Positions 25,786 through 25,790 of a stretch of 25,790 nt of DNA are shown piece by piece. Every line of letters begins with the position of its first letter. The first letter of the stretch is position 1. The notes below the pieces were generated by a model. It had not been told where the DNA came from, searched no databases, and saw nothing but the letters and a program-made list of their open reading frames with translations. A program made the translations under genes and the position numbers. The DNA comes from Lingula anatina (Eukaryota; Brachiopoda; Lingulata; Lingulida; Lingulidae). The stretch lies in contig NC_036679.1 of NCBI RefSeq assembly GCF_001039355.2, positions 1 through 25,790 on the forward strand. The letters run 5' to 3'.

Positions 25786-25790
25786 TAGAA

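Overview
This 25,790-base window looks like a complete or nearly complete mitochondrial genome of an invertebrate animal, opened at the first codon of cox1. All 13 usual protein genes, both rRNAs and a full set of 22 tRNA species can be found, all on the + strand. Genes stay open only under the invertebrate mitochondrial code (TGA = Trp, AGA/AGG = Ser, ATA = Met). The last feature, trnC, ends 5 bases before the window end, so the two ends would join as trnC-cox1 in a circle. Single-strand coding, T/G-rich sense strand, unusually long respiratory proteins, large size, repeats and extra ORFs point to a lophotrochozoan. A linguliform (Lingula-type) brachiopod fits best, because the known Lingula mitochondrial genome is famous for exactly these traits. 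A bivalve is the main alternative. This placement is inference; I could not search a database.

Layout. 1-4523: cox1, trnL(UAG), trnD, trnR, cox2, nad2, trnA, nad4L, trnL(UAA). 4524-6987: mostly non-coding, with dispersed 213-base repeats, a 250-base tandem repeat, a dense run of hairpins and G/C runs (the likely control region), plus trnK, trnS(UCU) and trnQ. 6988-9357: trnM, trnV, a 236-aa ORF with no recognisable relative, trnT, 12S rRNA, trnP and one extra tRNA-like element. 9359-10858: cob and atp8. 10861-16435: the accessory region. 16441-18860: atp6, trnI, trnY, 16S rRNA. 18861-25785: trnE, trnN, nad6, trnG, trnH, nad1, nad3, a truncated tRNA-like element, a second trnW with a CCA anticodon, nad5, trnF, trnW(UCA), nad4, cox3, trnC.

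The accessory region is the most interesting part. A tRNA-like cloverleaf with a Gly(UCC)-type anticodon occurs nine times in full and once as a 3' scrap. Eight copies are each followed at once by a different small ORF, and the ninth by atp6. Between the units lie intact or broken copies of atp8, a shared spacer and one fragment of atp6. This suggests that an ancestral atp8 - tRNA-like - atp6 block was tandemly duplicated and that the copies diverged into new genes. Six of the ORFs appear to be one family of small two-helix membrane proteins (motif K/Q-P-[LMI]-[VI]-D/S), or are compatible with it. Two others have one helix and a proline-rich tail; one of these carries five exact-length 25-residue repeats. 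In seven of nine copies the cloverleaf itself can be read from a TTG codon, in frame with the ORF after it, as the shared leader MAPKFHFGKAG. The element could therefore be an RNA-processing mark, a translated leader, or both.

The standard genes together supply subunits of complexes I, III and IV and of ATP synthase. The rRNAs and tRNAs supply the organelle's translation machinery. tRNAs separate many genes and probably serve as RNA cleavage marks.
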